Source of the DNA: an uncultured Alteromonadaceae bacterium
Lineage (GTDB): Bacteria; Pseudomonadota; Gammaproteobacteria; Enterobacterales; Alteromonadaceae
Assembly: GCA_950073835.1 (NCBI GenBank)
Contig: CATMRP010000003.1
Coordinates: 1 to 64,000 of the forward strand
Length of the DNA stretch: 64,000 nt
Direction: 5' to 3'
In this document: piece by piece, positions 1 through 8,841 of the stretch
How positions within the stretch are numbered: position 1 is the first letter of the stretch
Layout: each line of letters begins with the position of its first letter
Notes under the pieces: generated by a model
What the model saw: the letters and a program-made list of their open reading frames with translations, nothing else
Told to the model about the DNA's origin: nothing
Database searches by the model: none
Translations under genes and position numbers: made by a program

Positions 1-254
<254 letters not shown>

Positions 255-384
255 TACAACGCCTAAATGGCTTTAGCCTTTAGAGTGTTGTGTGAGTAGA
301 CTGTCTAATTATTAAGTGAGAGTAGTTGAGTTACTCAACTGATTGAAACGAATATCAAGCTTTCTGAAATTGTTAACAAGTTTT

Positions 385-503
385 TGCCTGGCGGCAATAG
401 CGACGTGGTCCCACCTGAATCCATTCCGAACTCAGAAGTGAAACACGTTAGCGTCGATGGTAGTGTGGGGTCTCCCCATGTGAGAGTAGAACACCGCCAG
501 GCT
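385..503 (+). rRNA. rrf: 5S ribosomal RNA
   Basis: Complete 5S rRNA gene. The 5' end TGCCTGGCGGC pairs with the 3' end GCCGCCAGGC-type sequence (ACCGCCAGGC at 493-502), giving the closing helix. The internal segments CCGAACTCAGAAGTGAAAC and GGGGTCTCCCCATGTGAGAGTAG-type bases are diagnostic. The length of about 119 nt is normal. The ends are set to within one or two bases. Confidence 0.97.
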
Positions 504-522
504 CCCAATTCGAAAAACAAAG

Positions 523-547
523 AACCCAGCGAAAGCTGGGTTTTTTG
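523..547 (+). terminator. Rho-independent terminator of the rrn operon
   Basis: An 8-bp perfect stem AACCCAGC/GCTGGGTT with a GAAA tetraloop is followed by a T run (TTTTTTGCTTTT). It lies about 20 bp after 5S and ends the rRNA operon. Confidence 0.93.
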
Positions 548-608
548 CTTTTAGGACTGGCACTACCGTGCCACTCCTATGAAGACCTAACTATCGAGGG
601 TCATATCC

Positions 609-616
609 ATTAAAAC
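609..616. repeat. Left target-site duplication of the IS66 element (ATTAAAAC)
   Basis: The 8 bases ATTAAAAC just outside the left inverted repeat are repeated exactly at 2970-2977. Eight-base duplications are characteristic of the IS66 family. The perfect match means recent or at least undisturbed insertion. Confidence 0.95.
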
Positions 617-691
617 GTGAGCGTCCGGTGATCTCCACATTCAAATACTGAAATAGCTACGGCATGGTGTCCTTTTCAAAAGGAGTATGCC

Positions 692-1009
692 ATGCGACAC
701 CCTCAACGTAGCCAGCAAGAATGGCGACAATTATTCAAACAGCAACAACAGAGTGGCCTGTCGGCTGTCGAATTCTGCCAACAACAACATATCAATATCC
801 AAACCTTTTATGCCCGGCGCAGTGATATTCGCTTGCAACATAGGCAAAGCAAGTTTGTTCAGGTGAAACGCGAAGTCACCACGGTTGAATCCCGAGAGTG
901 TACAACGGCCGAACAGATAACACTGGATTATGGCGCGGGACAACTCAGTTTACCCATTACCGTACAACCGCATTGGGTAGCGGCGTTGATGAAGGCGCTT
1001 AACGAATGA
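692..1009 (+). CDS. tnpA: IS66 accessory protein TnpA
   Basis: Small basic protein (105 aa) with the helix-turn-helix-like N-terminal half typical of IS66 Orf1/TnpA (WRQLFKQQQQSGLSAVEFC at residues 12-30). It is required in cis or trans for transposition in studied IS66 elements, although its exact role is unclear. The ATG follows an AAAAGGAG ribosome site at 679-686. Its stop overlaps the start of tnpB by 4 bases (ATGA), indicating translational coupling. Confidence 0.9.
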   Translation: MRHPQRSQQEWRQLFKQQQQSGLSAVEFCQQQHINIQTFYARRSDIRLQHRQSKFVQVKREVTTVESRECTTAEQITLDYGAGQLSLPITVQPHWVAALMKALNE

Positions 1010-1356
1010 AGATGTTCGTCGAGCCTGCTGATATCTATCTGTACATGGACATTGTCGATTTCCGTAAATCCATCAACGGACTGATTGTGGTGGTTGAGCA
1101 ACAGATGCAGCTTAGTCCGTTTAGGGATGCCCTGTTTGTCTTCTGTAATAAAAAGCGCGATAAAGTCAAAATCCTCTATTGGGATAAAACTGGCTTCGCG
1201 CTGTGGTACAAACGCCTCGAAAAGCACCGCTTTAAATGGCCAAATGATGCTGATTTGCAGCACATGCATCTGAGCGAACAGCAGTTGCAATGGCTGTTAT
1301 CCGGCTATGATGTGATAGGCCATCAGCCCTTACATTACACTGCTTCCGGCTTATAA
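1006..1356 (+). CDS. tnpB: IS66 accessory protein TnpB
   Basis: A 116-aa protein of the IS66 Orf2/TnpB family (PF05717). The family signature is clear: YMDIVDFRKSINGL near residues 13-26, then VFCNKKRDKVKILYWD and FALWYKRLEKHRF. It is needed for transposition in studied members, but the biochemical activity is unknown. Its start overlaps the tnpA stop, and the transposase gene begins about 85 bp downstream. Confidence 0.94.
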   Translation: MKMFVEPADIYLYMDIVDFRKSINGLIVVVEQQMQLSPFRDALFVFCNKKRDKVKILYWDKTGFALWYKRLEKHRFKWPNDADLQHMHLSEQQLQWLLSGYDVIGHQPLHYTASGL

Positions 1357-1442
1357 CCGGTGATCATAAGCAGCGATTATCGATCACGAAATAATCTGAA
1401 TAATGGCATGTAATCAGTCAGTTATTGCGTAATACTAGAGCA

Positions 1443-2948
1443 ATGAATATTGATATCGAGAACCTCCCCGACGACCCGGCAACACTGAAAAAGATGTTGT
1501 CGCAGATGGTATCGCGTTATCAATACCTGGAAGAGCAGTTCCGCATTGCTCAGCATAAACAGTTCGGTAAAAGTACTGAAGGCCACCCTGGGCAGGGTGA
1601 GTTGTTTAATGAGGCCGAAGAGCTGGTTGCTGAGGTTGAAACACCCGAGCAGGAAGCCATAAGTTATACGCGCAATAAACCTAAGCGTAAACCATTGCCC
1701 AGTGATTTACCCCGCGAGGTTATCGTTCACGATATCCCGGAAGCAGACAAAACCTGTGACTGCTGCGCCAGCGAGTTGCACTGCATCGGCGAAGATAAGT
1801 CTGAGAAGTTACAGTTTATCCCGGCTCAGGTGAAAGTGATTGAGCATGTACGTCTGAAGTATGCGTGCCGTACCTGCGACAAAGACGGTACTAGCAACAC
1901 TATCAAACAAGCGCCGGTGCCACACAGTGTTATCCCCAAAGGGTATGCCACGCCCAGCCTGTTAAGCCAAATCATCACCAGCAAATACCAGTTTGGTCTG
2001 CCATTGTACCGACAGGAAGCCATGTTTAAACAACACGGTATCGAGCTTAGCCGCAAAACCATGGCTGACTGGATAATCCACTGTGCTGAGTTGTTTAAAC
2101 CGCTCTATGACCAGCTTCATCAACATCTGCTACAGCAACCGGTTATCCAGGCGGATGAAACCACGCTGAAGGTGGTCGATGCGGATAAATCGACGAGCTA
2201 TATGTGGTTATATGCCACAGGGGCTGATTCACCCGACGGAAACATACCAGGCACAACCATCCCGAACATCGTACTGTATGACTACCACAATAGCCGGGCC
2301 GGGCAATGTGCCGTGGACTTCCTTGGCGGCTATAACGGTTATCTACAAGTGGATGGTTACGCGGGTTATGAACAAACCCAGGCCACCTTGGTCGGCTGCT
2401 GGGCTCATGCCAGACGCAAGTTCATGGAGGCCAAAAAAGGGGCGGGTAATAAAGGCAGTGGTAAAGCCGACTGGGCCCTAAACCATATCCAAAAGCTCTA
2501 CCGTATCGAAACCCAGATAAAAGATAGCTCAGCAGAACAACGCTTTACCACACGGCAGGAAAAGAGCCTGCCATTACTGAGCCAACTTCATACCTGGCTA
2601 ACCAAATCAGCACAACAAGTGTTACCGAAAACAAAACTGGGTGAAGCGATACAGTATTGCTTGAACCAATGGCATAAGTTGGTTCGATACACACTAGACG
2701 GCCAGCTCAGCATTGATAACAACCGTGCAGAGCGAGCAATAAAACCGTTCGTCATTGGCAGGAAAAACTGGCTGTTCAGCCAGACAACTACCGGCGCAAA
2801 CGCCAGTGCCATCCTCTACAGCATCATCGAAACCGCCAAGGCCAATAACCTCAACGTGTTCGAATATGTGATGAAAAGTCTGGAGTTGCTGAGCCAACCG
2901 GAAGCCGATGTCGACCCACTACTACCATGGCAGGTTGCTAAAGACTAG
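1443..2948 (+). CDS. tnpC: IS66 transposase TnpC (DDE)
   Basis: DDE transposase of 501 aa, full length for the family. In order: an N-terminal coiled coil (about 1-45), a zinc-binding segment with CDCC and CRTC motifs (about 105-145), and the DDE core. Likely catalytic residues are the Asp in QADETTLK, the Asp in QVDGYAGYE, and the Glu in NNRAERAIKPF. The C-terminal IS66 tail follows (SIIETAKANNLNVFEYV). I chose the ATG at 1443 over an in-frame TTG at 1425 because it begins the conserved MNIDIENLPDD start. No frameshift is present. Confidence 0.94.
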   Translation: MNIDIENLPDDPATLKKMLSQMVSRYQYLEEQFRIAQHKQFGKSTEGHPGQGELFNEAEELVAEVETPEQEAISYTRNKPKRKPLPSDLPREVIVHDIPEADKTCDCCASELHCIGEDKSEKLQFIPAQVKVIEHVRLKYACRTCDKDGTSNTIKQAPVPHSVIPKGYATPSLLSQIITSKYQFGLPLYRQEAMFKQHGIELSRKTMADWIIHCAELFKPLYDQLHQHLLQQPVIQADETTLKVVDADKSTSYMWLYATGADSPDGNIPGTTIPNIVLYDYHNSRAGQCAVDFLGGYNGYLQVDGYAGYEQTQATLVGCWAHARRKFMEAKKGAGNKGSGKADWALNHIQKLYRIETQIKDSSAEQRFTTRQEKSLPLLSQLHTWLTKSAQQVLPKTKLGEAIQYCLNQWHKLVRYTLDGQLSIDNNRAERAIKPFVIGRKNWLFSQTTTGANASAILYSIIETAKANNLNVFEYVMKSLELLSQPEADVDPLLPWQVAKD

Positions 2949-2969
2949 GTGGGATCACCGGACGGATAC

Positions 2970-2977
2970 ATTAAAAC
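2970..2977. repeat. Right target-site duplication of the IS66 element (ATTAAAAC)
   Basis: Exact copy of 609-616, directly abutting the right inverted repeat. Confidence 0.95.
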
Positions 2978-3203
2978 TCTTCGAACAGCGTCCTTTAGTG
3001 ATACGTCCCTGTAGCGGGCATCCAGCTCGCCATCCATGGCTCGCGTTCATTACTTGTCGAATGCCACTGGCATTCGCCATGCTTTTACGAAGCACCGTTC
3101 TTCACCCCCATGTGAGAGCTCTCTTAATTTAATAAAACAAAGAACCGTCATCCTGCAACCGTAAGGCGTATAAACGCGCCACAAAAAGCACTAACAATAA
3201 ACC
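2978..3203. other. Gene-free stretch with a possible 5S remnant
   Basis: About 225 bp without a credible gene. Within it, CCCCATGTGAGAG (3106-3118) equals the 3' part of the 5S gene (475-487). AAAACAAAGAACC (about 3134-3146) equals the sequence just after 5S (about 514-526). Both matches occur in the same order. This suggests a decayed rrn 3' end or a shared post-rrn repeat; the spacing differs (about 15 versus 27 nt). Confidence 0.4.
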
Positions 3204-4001
3204 CTATGGCAATCCAGCCTGGATTGACTCAAGCCGGTAACGGGCGTTACCGATATTATAACGGGCTTTGAGCATAGCAATGATCCCCGGATTACTGGCT
3301 ATAAACTCGTTCAGTTCGATTAAGAGTTCAGGGTTTTTGACCGTAGATAAACAAAATTCGACTACGGTAACAGGTAAATCAGGGTCGAGTTTGAAGTCAT
3401 CTACATCATCGAGTTTCTGCATCAGATACTGAGCCACGTAGTAATCCATATCAAAGGCATCAGCTCTGTCCCACTGCGCCATATAAATGGCTGATTTATT
3501 ATCTGCTACAGAAATAAGCTTGGTTTGACCACTGTCGATACGTTCCTGCCAGTATAAAGGGGAAAAGCCCAATACAATGGCCACTTTTCGTATGGCAGAA
3601 AGGCCCTGGCCAAATCGCTCTGGCTTTACAAATGTCCCAACCAGACTCTCCGTCAACGGTGCGCTGAAATGTTTAGTGGCATTGTCGTTTACCGGGTTAG
3701 TCCAGGTAGGATGGTCCGGATAAACAAAATCAACGTTACCTTTTTCAAGCTCGATCTGCAGACGCAATACCGGCATGCTGACGTATTCAAATTTAATCCC
3801 GCGGTCGCTTGCGAAAGCCTCTAGTAACGCCCATGCATAGCCTCGGTCCTTGACTGCAGAGAACTCATAATGAGGGTAATAGGCGATGTTTTGTGACGCT
3901 ACTACGTAAGTCTCTGCACACGATGTATTCAACGATAATGCTGAAGAAACCAGCAATAAAAAAGAGCATGAGAGTTGGCGAGCCAGTGAGTACATCATCA
4001 T
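3204..4001 (-). CDS. Periplasmic solute-binding-like protein (SBP_bac_3 type), paralogue A
   Basis: A 265-aa secreted protein. Residues 1-29 form a signal peptide ending near SCAETYV. The rest resembles family-3 extracellular solute-binding domains, as found in amino-acid ABC transporters and sensory proteins. No permease or ATPase gene is nearby, so a transport role is unproven; a sensory or redox-partner role is possible. It is a clear paralogue of the protein at 4874-5668. Shared features include YYPHY(D/E)F near the mature N-terminus, a W-A-x-(L/F)-E-A-F helix, SMPVLRLQ, and VDF-YPD-P-W-NP. The substrate is unknown. Confidence 0.7.
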   Translation of the reverse strand: MMMYSLARQLSCSFLLLVSSALSLNTSCAETYVVASQNIAYYPHYEFSAVKDRGYAWALLEAFASDRGIKFEYVSMPVLRLQIELEKGNVDFVYPDHPTWTNPVNDNATKHFSAPLTESLVGTFVKPERFGQGLSAIRKVAIVLGFSPLYWQERIDSGQTKLISVADNKSAIYMAQWDRADAFDMDYYVAQYLMQKLDDVDDFKLDPDLPVTVVEFCLSTVKNPELLIELNEFIASNPGIIAMLKARYNIGNARYRLESIQAGLP

Positions 4002-4155
4002 TACTTAACGCTGTGGGTAATAATTTAACTATAGTACACAGACTACTGAAGTTGCCAAACACATTTGCATTTTCACTGTAAGGCGACGAATATGGATTGT
4101 TAAGGGCTTATAATTTAATCAATGGAAATTGGCCCTCTGGTTAAGTAAGCCCTGA

Positions 4156-4866
4156 ATGGACATTGATATGAGCAATAACTCATCAACGACAATATTGGAT
4201 TCCTCCGTTTTTTCGATCATCATTACCAGTCTGATTCTGTTTTCAGTGGTCACTTTTTCAATGGAAACACTTCCTGATTTAAGTGCCCGGCACCGCCAAT
4301 GGCTACGGTATGCTGAATACGTCATAGTAACTTTGTTTACCCTTGAATATTTAACCAGAATCTATCTGGCACGTGAAAAATTAAAGTTTATTTTCAGTTT
4401 TTACGGGGTAGTCGATCTGATTGCTATTTTGCCATTCTTTCTGGCGTTTACCGTCGATCTCACAACCTTGCGATTACTCAGATTGTTAAGGCTTGCAAGG
4501 CTAATCAAGCTGGCAAGATACAACACGGCATTTCATCGTTTTACCCGCGCTTTATATATGGCGAAAGAAGAGTTGGTTATATTTACGCTGGCTAGCTTTG
4601 TGCTGTTATACCTATCCGCAGTGGGTATTTATCATTTCGAACATGCGGCACAACCTGATGTGTTTCGCTCGATCTTCGACAGCTTGTGGTGGTCTGTTGC
4701 CACTCTGACAACAGTAGGATATGGCGATATCTATCCCATTACACTCGGTGGCAAAATGTTTACGTTTTGTGTACTCATGATTGGTTTGGGCTTAATTGCC
4801 GTACCAACGGGAATAGTGGCGTCTGCACTGTCTGCGGTCAGACACGAGCGCAGAGAATCTGAATAA
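4156..4866 (+). CDS. Voltage-gated-type potassium channel (ion_trans family)
   Basis: A 236-aa integral membrane protein with six predicted membrane helices, as in Kv/KvAP channels. S4 is visible as a helix with Arg/Lys every third residue (about 103-125: RLLRLLRLARLIKLARY). The pore helix and selectivity filter TTVGYGD lie near residues 183-189, followed by S6. No RCK or cyclic-nucleotide domain follows, since the protein ends shortly after S6. It probably conducts K+ across the inner membrane. It stands alone, transcribed convergently with the solute-binding gene that ends 8 bp downstream. Confidence 0.92.
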   Translation: MDIDMSNNSSTTILDSSVFSIIITSLILFSVVTFSMETLPDLSARHRQWLRYAEYVIVTLFTLEYLTRIYLAREKLKFIFSFYGVVDLIAILPFFLAFTVDLTTLRLLRLLRLARLIKLARYNTAFHRFTRALYMAKEELVIFTLASFVLLYLSAVGIYHFEHAAQPDVFRSIFDSLWWSVATLTTVGYGDIYPITLGGKMFTFCVLMIGLGLIAVPTGIVASALSAVRHERRESE

Positions 4867-4873
4867 ATTAGCA

Positions 4874-5668
4874 TTAATAGTATTGATCTCTTAAGTCGTT
4901 AAGAATCGTTTCTGGTGGTCTGATTCTGTATTGCTTGTGGAGTTGTTTAATTAATGCGTGGTGGGATCTAAGGAAAGCGTTAAATTCAGCCAGCAAGTGA
5001 GTATGGTTGATTGTCGCTAACATAAAGGCAACGCCATCATGGGGTAATTTAGGGTCCAGTGTAAACTTGCCAAGTGCTGGCTGCTGAGAAGCAATATGTT
5101 GAGTGACATGGTATTCGAGATTGGCTGCATCCGCTCTGTCCATCGCGATGAGTTCCAGTGCATTGAGCGTATCATTTACCCGGATAAGATGGGTTAGATG
5201 TTTATCTACCCTGTCTTGCCAGTTGACTGGGGTAAAGCCCAAAGGCATAGCGAGGCGACGAATATTATCAATTCCACCACCCACCTTTTTAGGGCGCATA
5301 ATGGTGCCGCCTAATGCGCGTGTGACTGGTTGACTAAAGGTTTTGAGCGTATTACTGATAATGGGGTTATACCATTTTGGGTTATCCGGATAGATAAAAT
5401 CGACACTGCCCTTGGCCAGTTCTTTTTGTAGTCGGAGTACTGGCATAGAGATATAAACAAACTCGTGTTTGGTCGTGGCTCTAAAAGCCTCAAAAATTGC
5501 CCAGGCAAGGCCTTTGTCATCTTTTGATGTGAAATCATAATGAGGGTAATAATGAAAATTCTGCGTCCCGATAACAATGGTGTCGGCGCGGCTACAGGTT
5601 CCTGCGATGAGCAAAAAGACTATTGCAAGGCGGCTCACTACAGAAGCTATCCCCTTAATGTAATACAT
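4874..5668 (-). CDS. Periplasmic solute-binding-like protein (SBP_bac_3 type), paralogue B
   Basis: A 264-aa secreted protein and paralogue of the 3204-4001 product, with the same landmarks (YYPHYDF, GLAWAIFEAF, ISMPVLRLQKEL, VDFIYPDNPKW). The signal peptide covers about residues 1-28. There is no adjacent ABC permease. The two copies sit on either side of the K+ channel on the same strand, which fits a local duplication followed by divergence. The ligand is unknown. Confidence 0.7.
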   Translation of the reverse strand: MYYIKGIASVVSRLAIVFLLIAGTCSRADTIVIGTQNFHYYPHYDFTSKDDKGLAWAIFEAFRATTKHEFVYISMPVLRLQKELAKGSVDFIYPDNPKWYNPIISNTLKTFSQPVTRALGGTIMRPKKVGGGIDNIRRLAMPLGFTPVNWQDRVDKHLTHLIRVNDTLNALELIAMDRADAANLEYHVTQHIASQQPALGKFTLDPKLPHDGVAFMLATINHTHLLAEFNAFLRSHHALIKQLHKQYRIRPPETILNDLRDQYY

Positions 5669-5779
5669 AACAAAGTGTGGTTTGATACATCCATAACACT
5701 AGACTACGGCAAAGGTTGGTTGTTTTATAGACGTTTTTTCGTTATATACGTATTTTCTTATGTGCGTAGCAAACCATTA

Positions 5780-8700
5780 CTAATGAAAGTCCCTGGAGTG
5801 CATCAGCAATTGATCAAGCTTATCACTGTGATCGATAAGTTTACCGGCAATGATATGGGTTACGCCTTCTTCTGAACGTTCCAATATTCCTCTTACCTCA
5901 AGGATCTTACTGCTGATAAAGGCCTTTTTCTGCAGTCGTGCCGTACTCTGCCAAACTATCACGTTCAGATTACCGGTATGATCCTCGAGCGTCATAAAGG
6001 TTACTCCACCGGCAGTCCCCGGCGCTTGTCGGCCCACCACGCAACCAACCACTCGAATAGGGGATTTATGTGCTTTGGTTAATATCTCATTTGCCAGTGT
6101 CAGATGATGAATAGGGTGTTGCGCTAAAAGCAGTTTGACAGGATGCTGCGCCAAAGACAGATTAAGCGACGCGTAATCTTCGATAAGATCCTCAACTGCA
6201 GTAGGGGCCGTTATCTGCGGGGTGATCTCAGTCTGATCTTTCAATAAAGGTAGTGTCATTTGCGAGTCCATTAACTGCCAGCGGGTGTTAAACCGGTCTT
6301 TAGCCAGAGCTGTTAAGGCGTTAGCGCTGGCCAGCGCCGCCAGCTCATTACGATTAAGGCCAAGAGATTTAATCTCAGTCAGGCTGGTAAAGCCTTTTTC
6401 CGGGCGCTGTGATATCAGTGTATTCATGGCTTTGTCCGATAAGCCATTCACTTGTCTCAGACCCAGTCTGAAGTGGTGATTATCAATAACAGTGTGATCA
6501 ATACTGCTTTCATTGATATCAACCGGCAAAGCATAAACCTGATGTCGGGCAGCATCCTGAACAAGTTGCGCCGGTGAGTAAAAGCCCATTGGCCAGCTGT
6601 TAAGCAACCCAACATAAAACTCCACCGGGTAATAATACTTAAGCCAGGCTGAGGCGTAAGCCAGTACTGCAAACGAAGCAGAATGAGACTCAGGAAAGCC
6701 GTATTCGCCAAAGCCACAAATTTGTTCAAAGAGTTGTTCGGCAAATTGCGGCTTGTAGCCTCTCTGAGTCATACCATCAATCAACTTGCTTCTGAACTGG
6801 CGTAACTTGCCGTTTTTCTTCCAGCTAGCCATGGCTCTTCTTAGCTGATCGGCTTCGCCGCCGGTAAACCCTGCAGCAACCATGGCTAACTGGATCACTT
6901 GCTCCTGAAAAATAGGTACCCCCATGGTTCGGCACAGGACCGACTTTACTTCATCAGAAGGATAGCTGACCGGCTCTTTTCCGTGTCTTCTTAACAAATA
7001 AGGGTGCACCATGTCACCCTGGATAGGGCCAGGTCTGACAATCGCTATTTGCACTACCAGATCATAATAAGAAACGGGTTTTAATCGCGGCAGCATGGTC
7101 ATTTGCGCGCGGGACTCAATCTGAAAAACACCCACAGTATCGGCGTTGCAAATGGCACTAAACACCTGCTTATCCCTGCCATGGGCAGAGATAAAAGGTA
7201 TAGATATATCCTGTTGGTAGCGATCGCTGATCAGTGAAAAGGTTTTACGTATAGCGGTGAGCATCCCCAGCGCCAGCACATCCACCTTTAGCAGCCCCAA
7301 AGACTCCAGGTCGTCTTTGTCCCACTGAATCACGCTGCGATCTGCCATGGCGGCATTTTCAACCGGCACCAGCTCGTATAGCGGGCCAGCAGAAATGACA
7401 AAGCCGCCTACATGCTGAGATAAATGACGGGGAAAGCCTATAATCTCTTGCGTTAAAGTTATTAACTGCTTAACGGTACGGCTGTCCTGATCGATGCCCA
7501 GTTCCTGCAATTGGCTTTGCCAGCCAAGGGTTCGATCGCGAAGGTTAAATTGCTTGAGCCAATAACCAAGTAGCGATTCGGGCAGCCCTAATGCCTTGCC
7601 AACTTCCCGAAACGCACTTTTAAATCGGAAGGTCGAAACACTGGCTGCCAGCGCAGTCCGTTCGCGGCCATACTTGCCGTATATATACTGGATCACCTCT
7701 TCACGGCGTTCATGCTCAAAATCCACATCAATATCCGGCGGCTCGTTACGCTCCTTAGAGATAAAACGTTCGAACAGAACATTGATCTGGCGCGGATCTA
7801 CAGCGGTTATTTCCAGGCAATAACACACTATGGAGTTTGCTGCAGAGCCCCGCCCCTGATACAAAATACCTTGCTCTTTGGCGAATTGCACAATGTCGTA
7901 AATGGTCAGAAAGAAGTATTCAAATTGCTCCGAACGGATCAATGCCAGCTCTTTTTCGATGATCTCTCGGATAGATTGCGGTACACCTTGTTTAAACCGC
8001 TTTTTAATCCCGGCTTCAACGCAGTGGCGAAGATAGCTGGTTGCCGTGTACCCGTTTGGCACGAGCTCGCTGGGGTACTGATACTTAAGCTCATCCAAAC
8101 TAAACTGACAACGCCTGGCAATACTCACACTCTCGCTTAACCACGCCTTAGGGTATAAGCGGGTGAGTTTAGTGAGTGTTTTGAGGCTGCGCTCCTGATT
8201 AGGTAATCCATCGCGGCCTAACCCTGCCACCGTACTGCGTGTGCGAATGGCGTGCAGAACATGCTGAGTGTGTTGGCGGTCGGGGTGATGAAAGAGCGCC
8301 TGGTTGGTGGCTACCAGAGGAAAACAATACTCTTCGCTCAGCGACATTGCCGCGGCGAAATGAGCGTTATCATTACCGTTTAATAAACGCGATACGCCAA
8401 TCCAACAACGTTTACTGAAGAACTTAGCAAAAAATTCTGCCCAATGATTATCGTTATTGTTATACGCCGGTAACCAGATAGCCAAACACGACTTAACCGA
8501 TTTGAGATCCCATTCTGATAAGGCGTAATGGCCTTTTTCACTGCGCCGCCGTGCATTGGTGATAATACGGCAGAGCTCGGCATAAGCCGTTTTATCCGGG
8601 CACAGTAAACACACTCTCAAACCCGGCGCCAGATGCAACACACTGCCAACAATCAGCTTTATGGGTAAGCCATTCGCCTTGATTTCTGCATGGGCTCTGA

Positions 8701-8839
8701 CCACTCCGGCCACTGAACACTCATCGCAAATGCTAATGGCTTCATAACCCAGAAAAGCGGCGGTATTAACCAGCTCTTCGGGATGAGAAGCCCCTTCTAA
8801 AAATGAGAAGTTACTTTGGCAAACCAGTTCAGCAAACAT
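5780..8839 (-). CDS. dnaE2: Error-prone DNA polymerase DnaE2 (ImuC)
   Basis: A 1019-aa C-family polymerase of the DnaE2/ImuC branch. Domains in order: PHP domain (about 1-270, starting FAELVCQSNFSFLEGASHP); palm with the catalytic acidic motif PDIDVDF (about 375-381); fingers; helix-hairpin-helix region; and a C-terminal OB fold (about 930-1000, GGVTFMTLEDHTGNLNVIVW). In other bacteria it performs translesion synthesis and SOS mutagenesis together with ImuA and ImuB. It is the last gene of the cassette, 2 bp after imuB, and the LexA box at 10957 should control it. Confidence 0.95.
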   Translation of the reverse strand: MFAELVCQSNFSFLEGASHPEELVNTAAFLGYEAISICDECSVAGVVRAHAEIKANGLPIKLIVGSVLHLAPGLRVCLLCPDKTAYAELCRIITNARRRSEKGHYALSEWDLKSVKSCLAIWLPAYNNNDNHWAEFFAKFFSKRCWIGVSRLLNGNDNAHFAAAMSLSEEYCFPLVATNQALFHHPDRQHTQHVLHAIRTRSTVAGLGRDGLPNQERSLKTLTKLTRLYPKAWLSESVSIARRCQFSLDELKYQYPSELVPNGYTATSYLRHCVEAGIKKRFKQGVPQSIREIIEKELALIRSEQFEYFFLTIYDIVQFAKEQGILYQGRGSAANSIVCYCLEITAVDPRQINVLFERFISKERNEPPDIDVDFEHERREEVIQYIYGKYGRERTALAASVSTFRFKSAFREVGKALGLPESLLGYWLKQFNLRDRTLGWQSQLQELGIDQDSRTVKQLITLTQEIIGFPRHLSQHVGGFVISAGPLYELVPVENAAMADRSVIQWDKDDLESLGLLKVDVLALGMLTAIRKTFSLISDRYQQDISIPFISAHGRDKQVFSAICNADTVGVFQIESRAQMTMLPRLKPVSYYDLVVQIAIVRPGPIQGDMVHPYLLRRHGKEPVSYPSDEVKSVLCRTMGVPIFQEQVIQLAMVAAGFTGGEADQLRRAMASWKKNGKLRQFRSKLIDGMTQRGYKPQFAEQLFEQICGFGEYGFPESHSASFAVLAYASAWLKYYYPVEFYVGLLNSWPMGFYSPAQLVQDAARHQVYALPVDINESSIDHTVIDNHHFRLGLRQVNGLSDKAMNTLISQRPEKGFTSLTEIKSLGLNRNELAALASANALTALAKDRFNTRWQLMDSQMTLPLLKDQTEITPQITAPTAVEDLIEDYASLNLSLAQHPVKLLLAQHPIHHLTLANEILTKAHKSPIRVVGCVVGRQAPGTAGGVTFMTLEDHTGNLNVIVWQSTARLQKKAFISSKILEVRGILERSEEGVTHIIAGKLIDHSDKLDQLLMHSRDFH

Positions 8840-8841
8840 AA

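Larger units (their letters stand above)
617..2969 (+). mobile_element. Complete IS66-family insertion sequence (about 2.35 kb)
   Basis: Three genes in the canonical order tnpA-tnpB-tnpC lie between imperfect terminal inverted repeats. The left end starts GTGAGCGTCCGGTGATCTCC. The right end, read on the other strand, starts GTATCCGTCCGGTGATCCCA, so the core GCGTCCGGTGATC/CCGTCCGGTGATC is shared. It is flanked by 8-bp direct repeats ATTAAAAC on both sides. All three frames are open, so the element is probably functional. It sits about 70 bp past the rrn terminator and interrupts no recognisable gene. Confidence 0.96.

Noticed and set aside
335-520. Open frame on the minus strand across the 5S gene
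   Set aside because: It is antisense to the 5S rRNA and has no ribosome site; rRNA sequence explains it.
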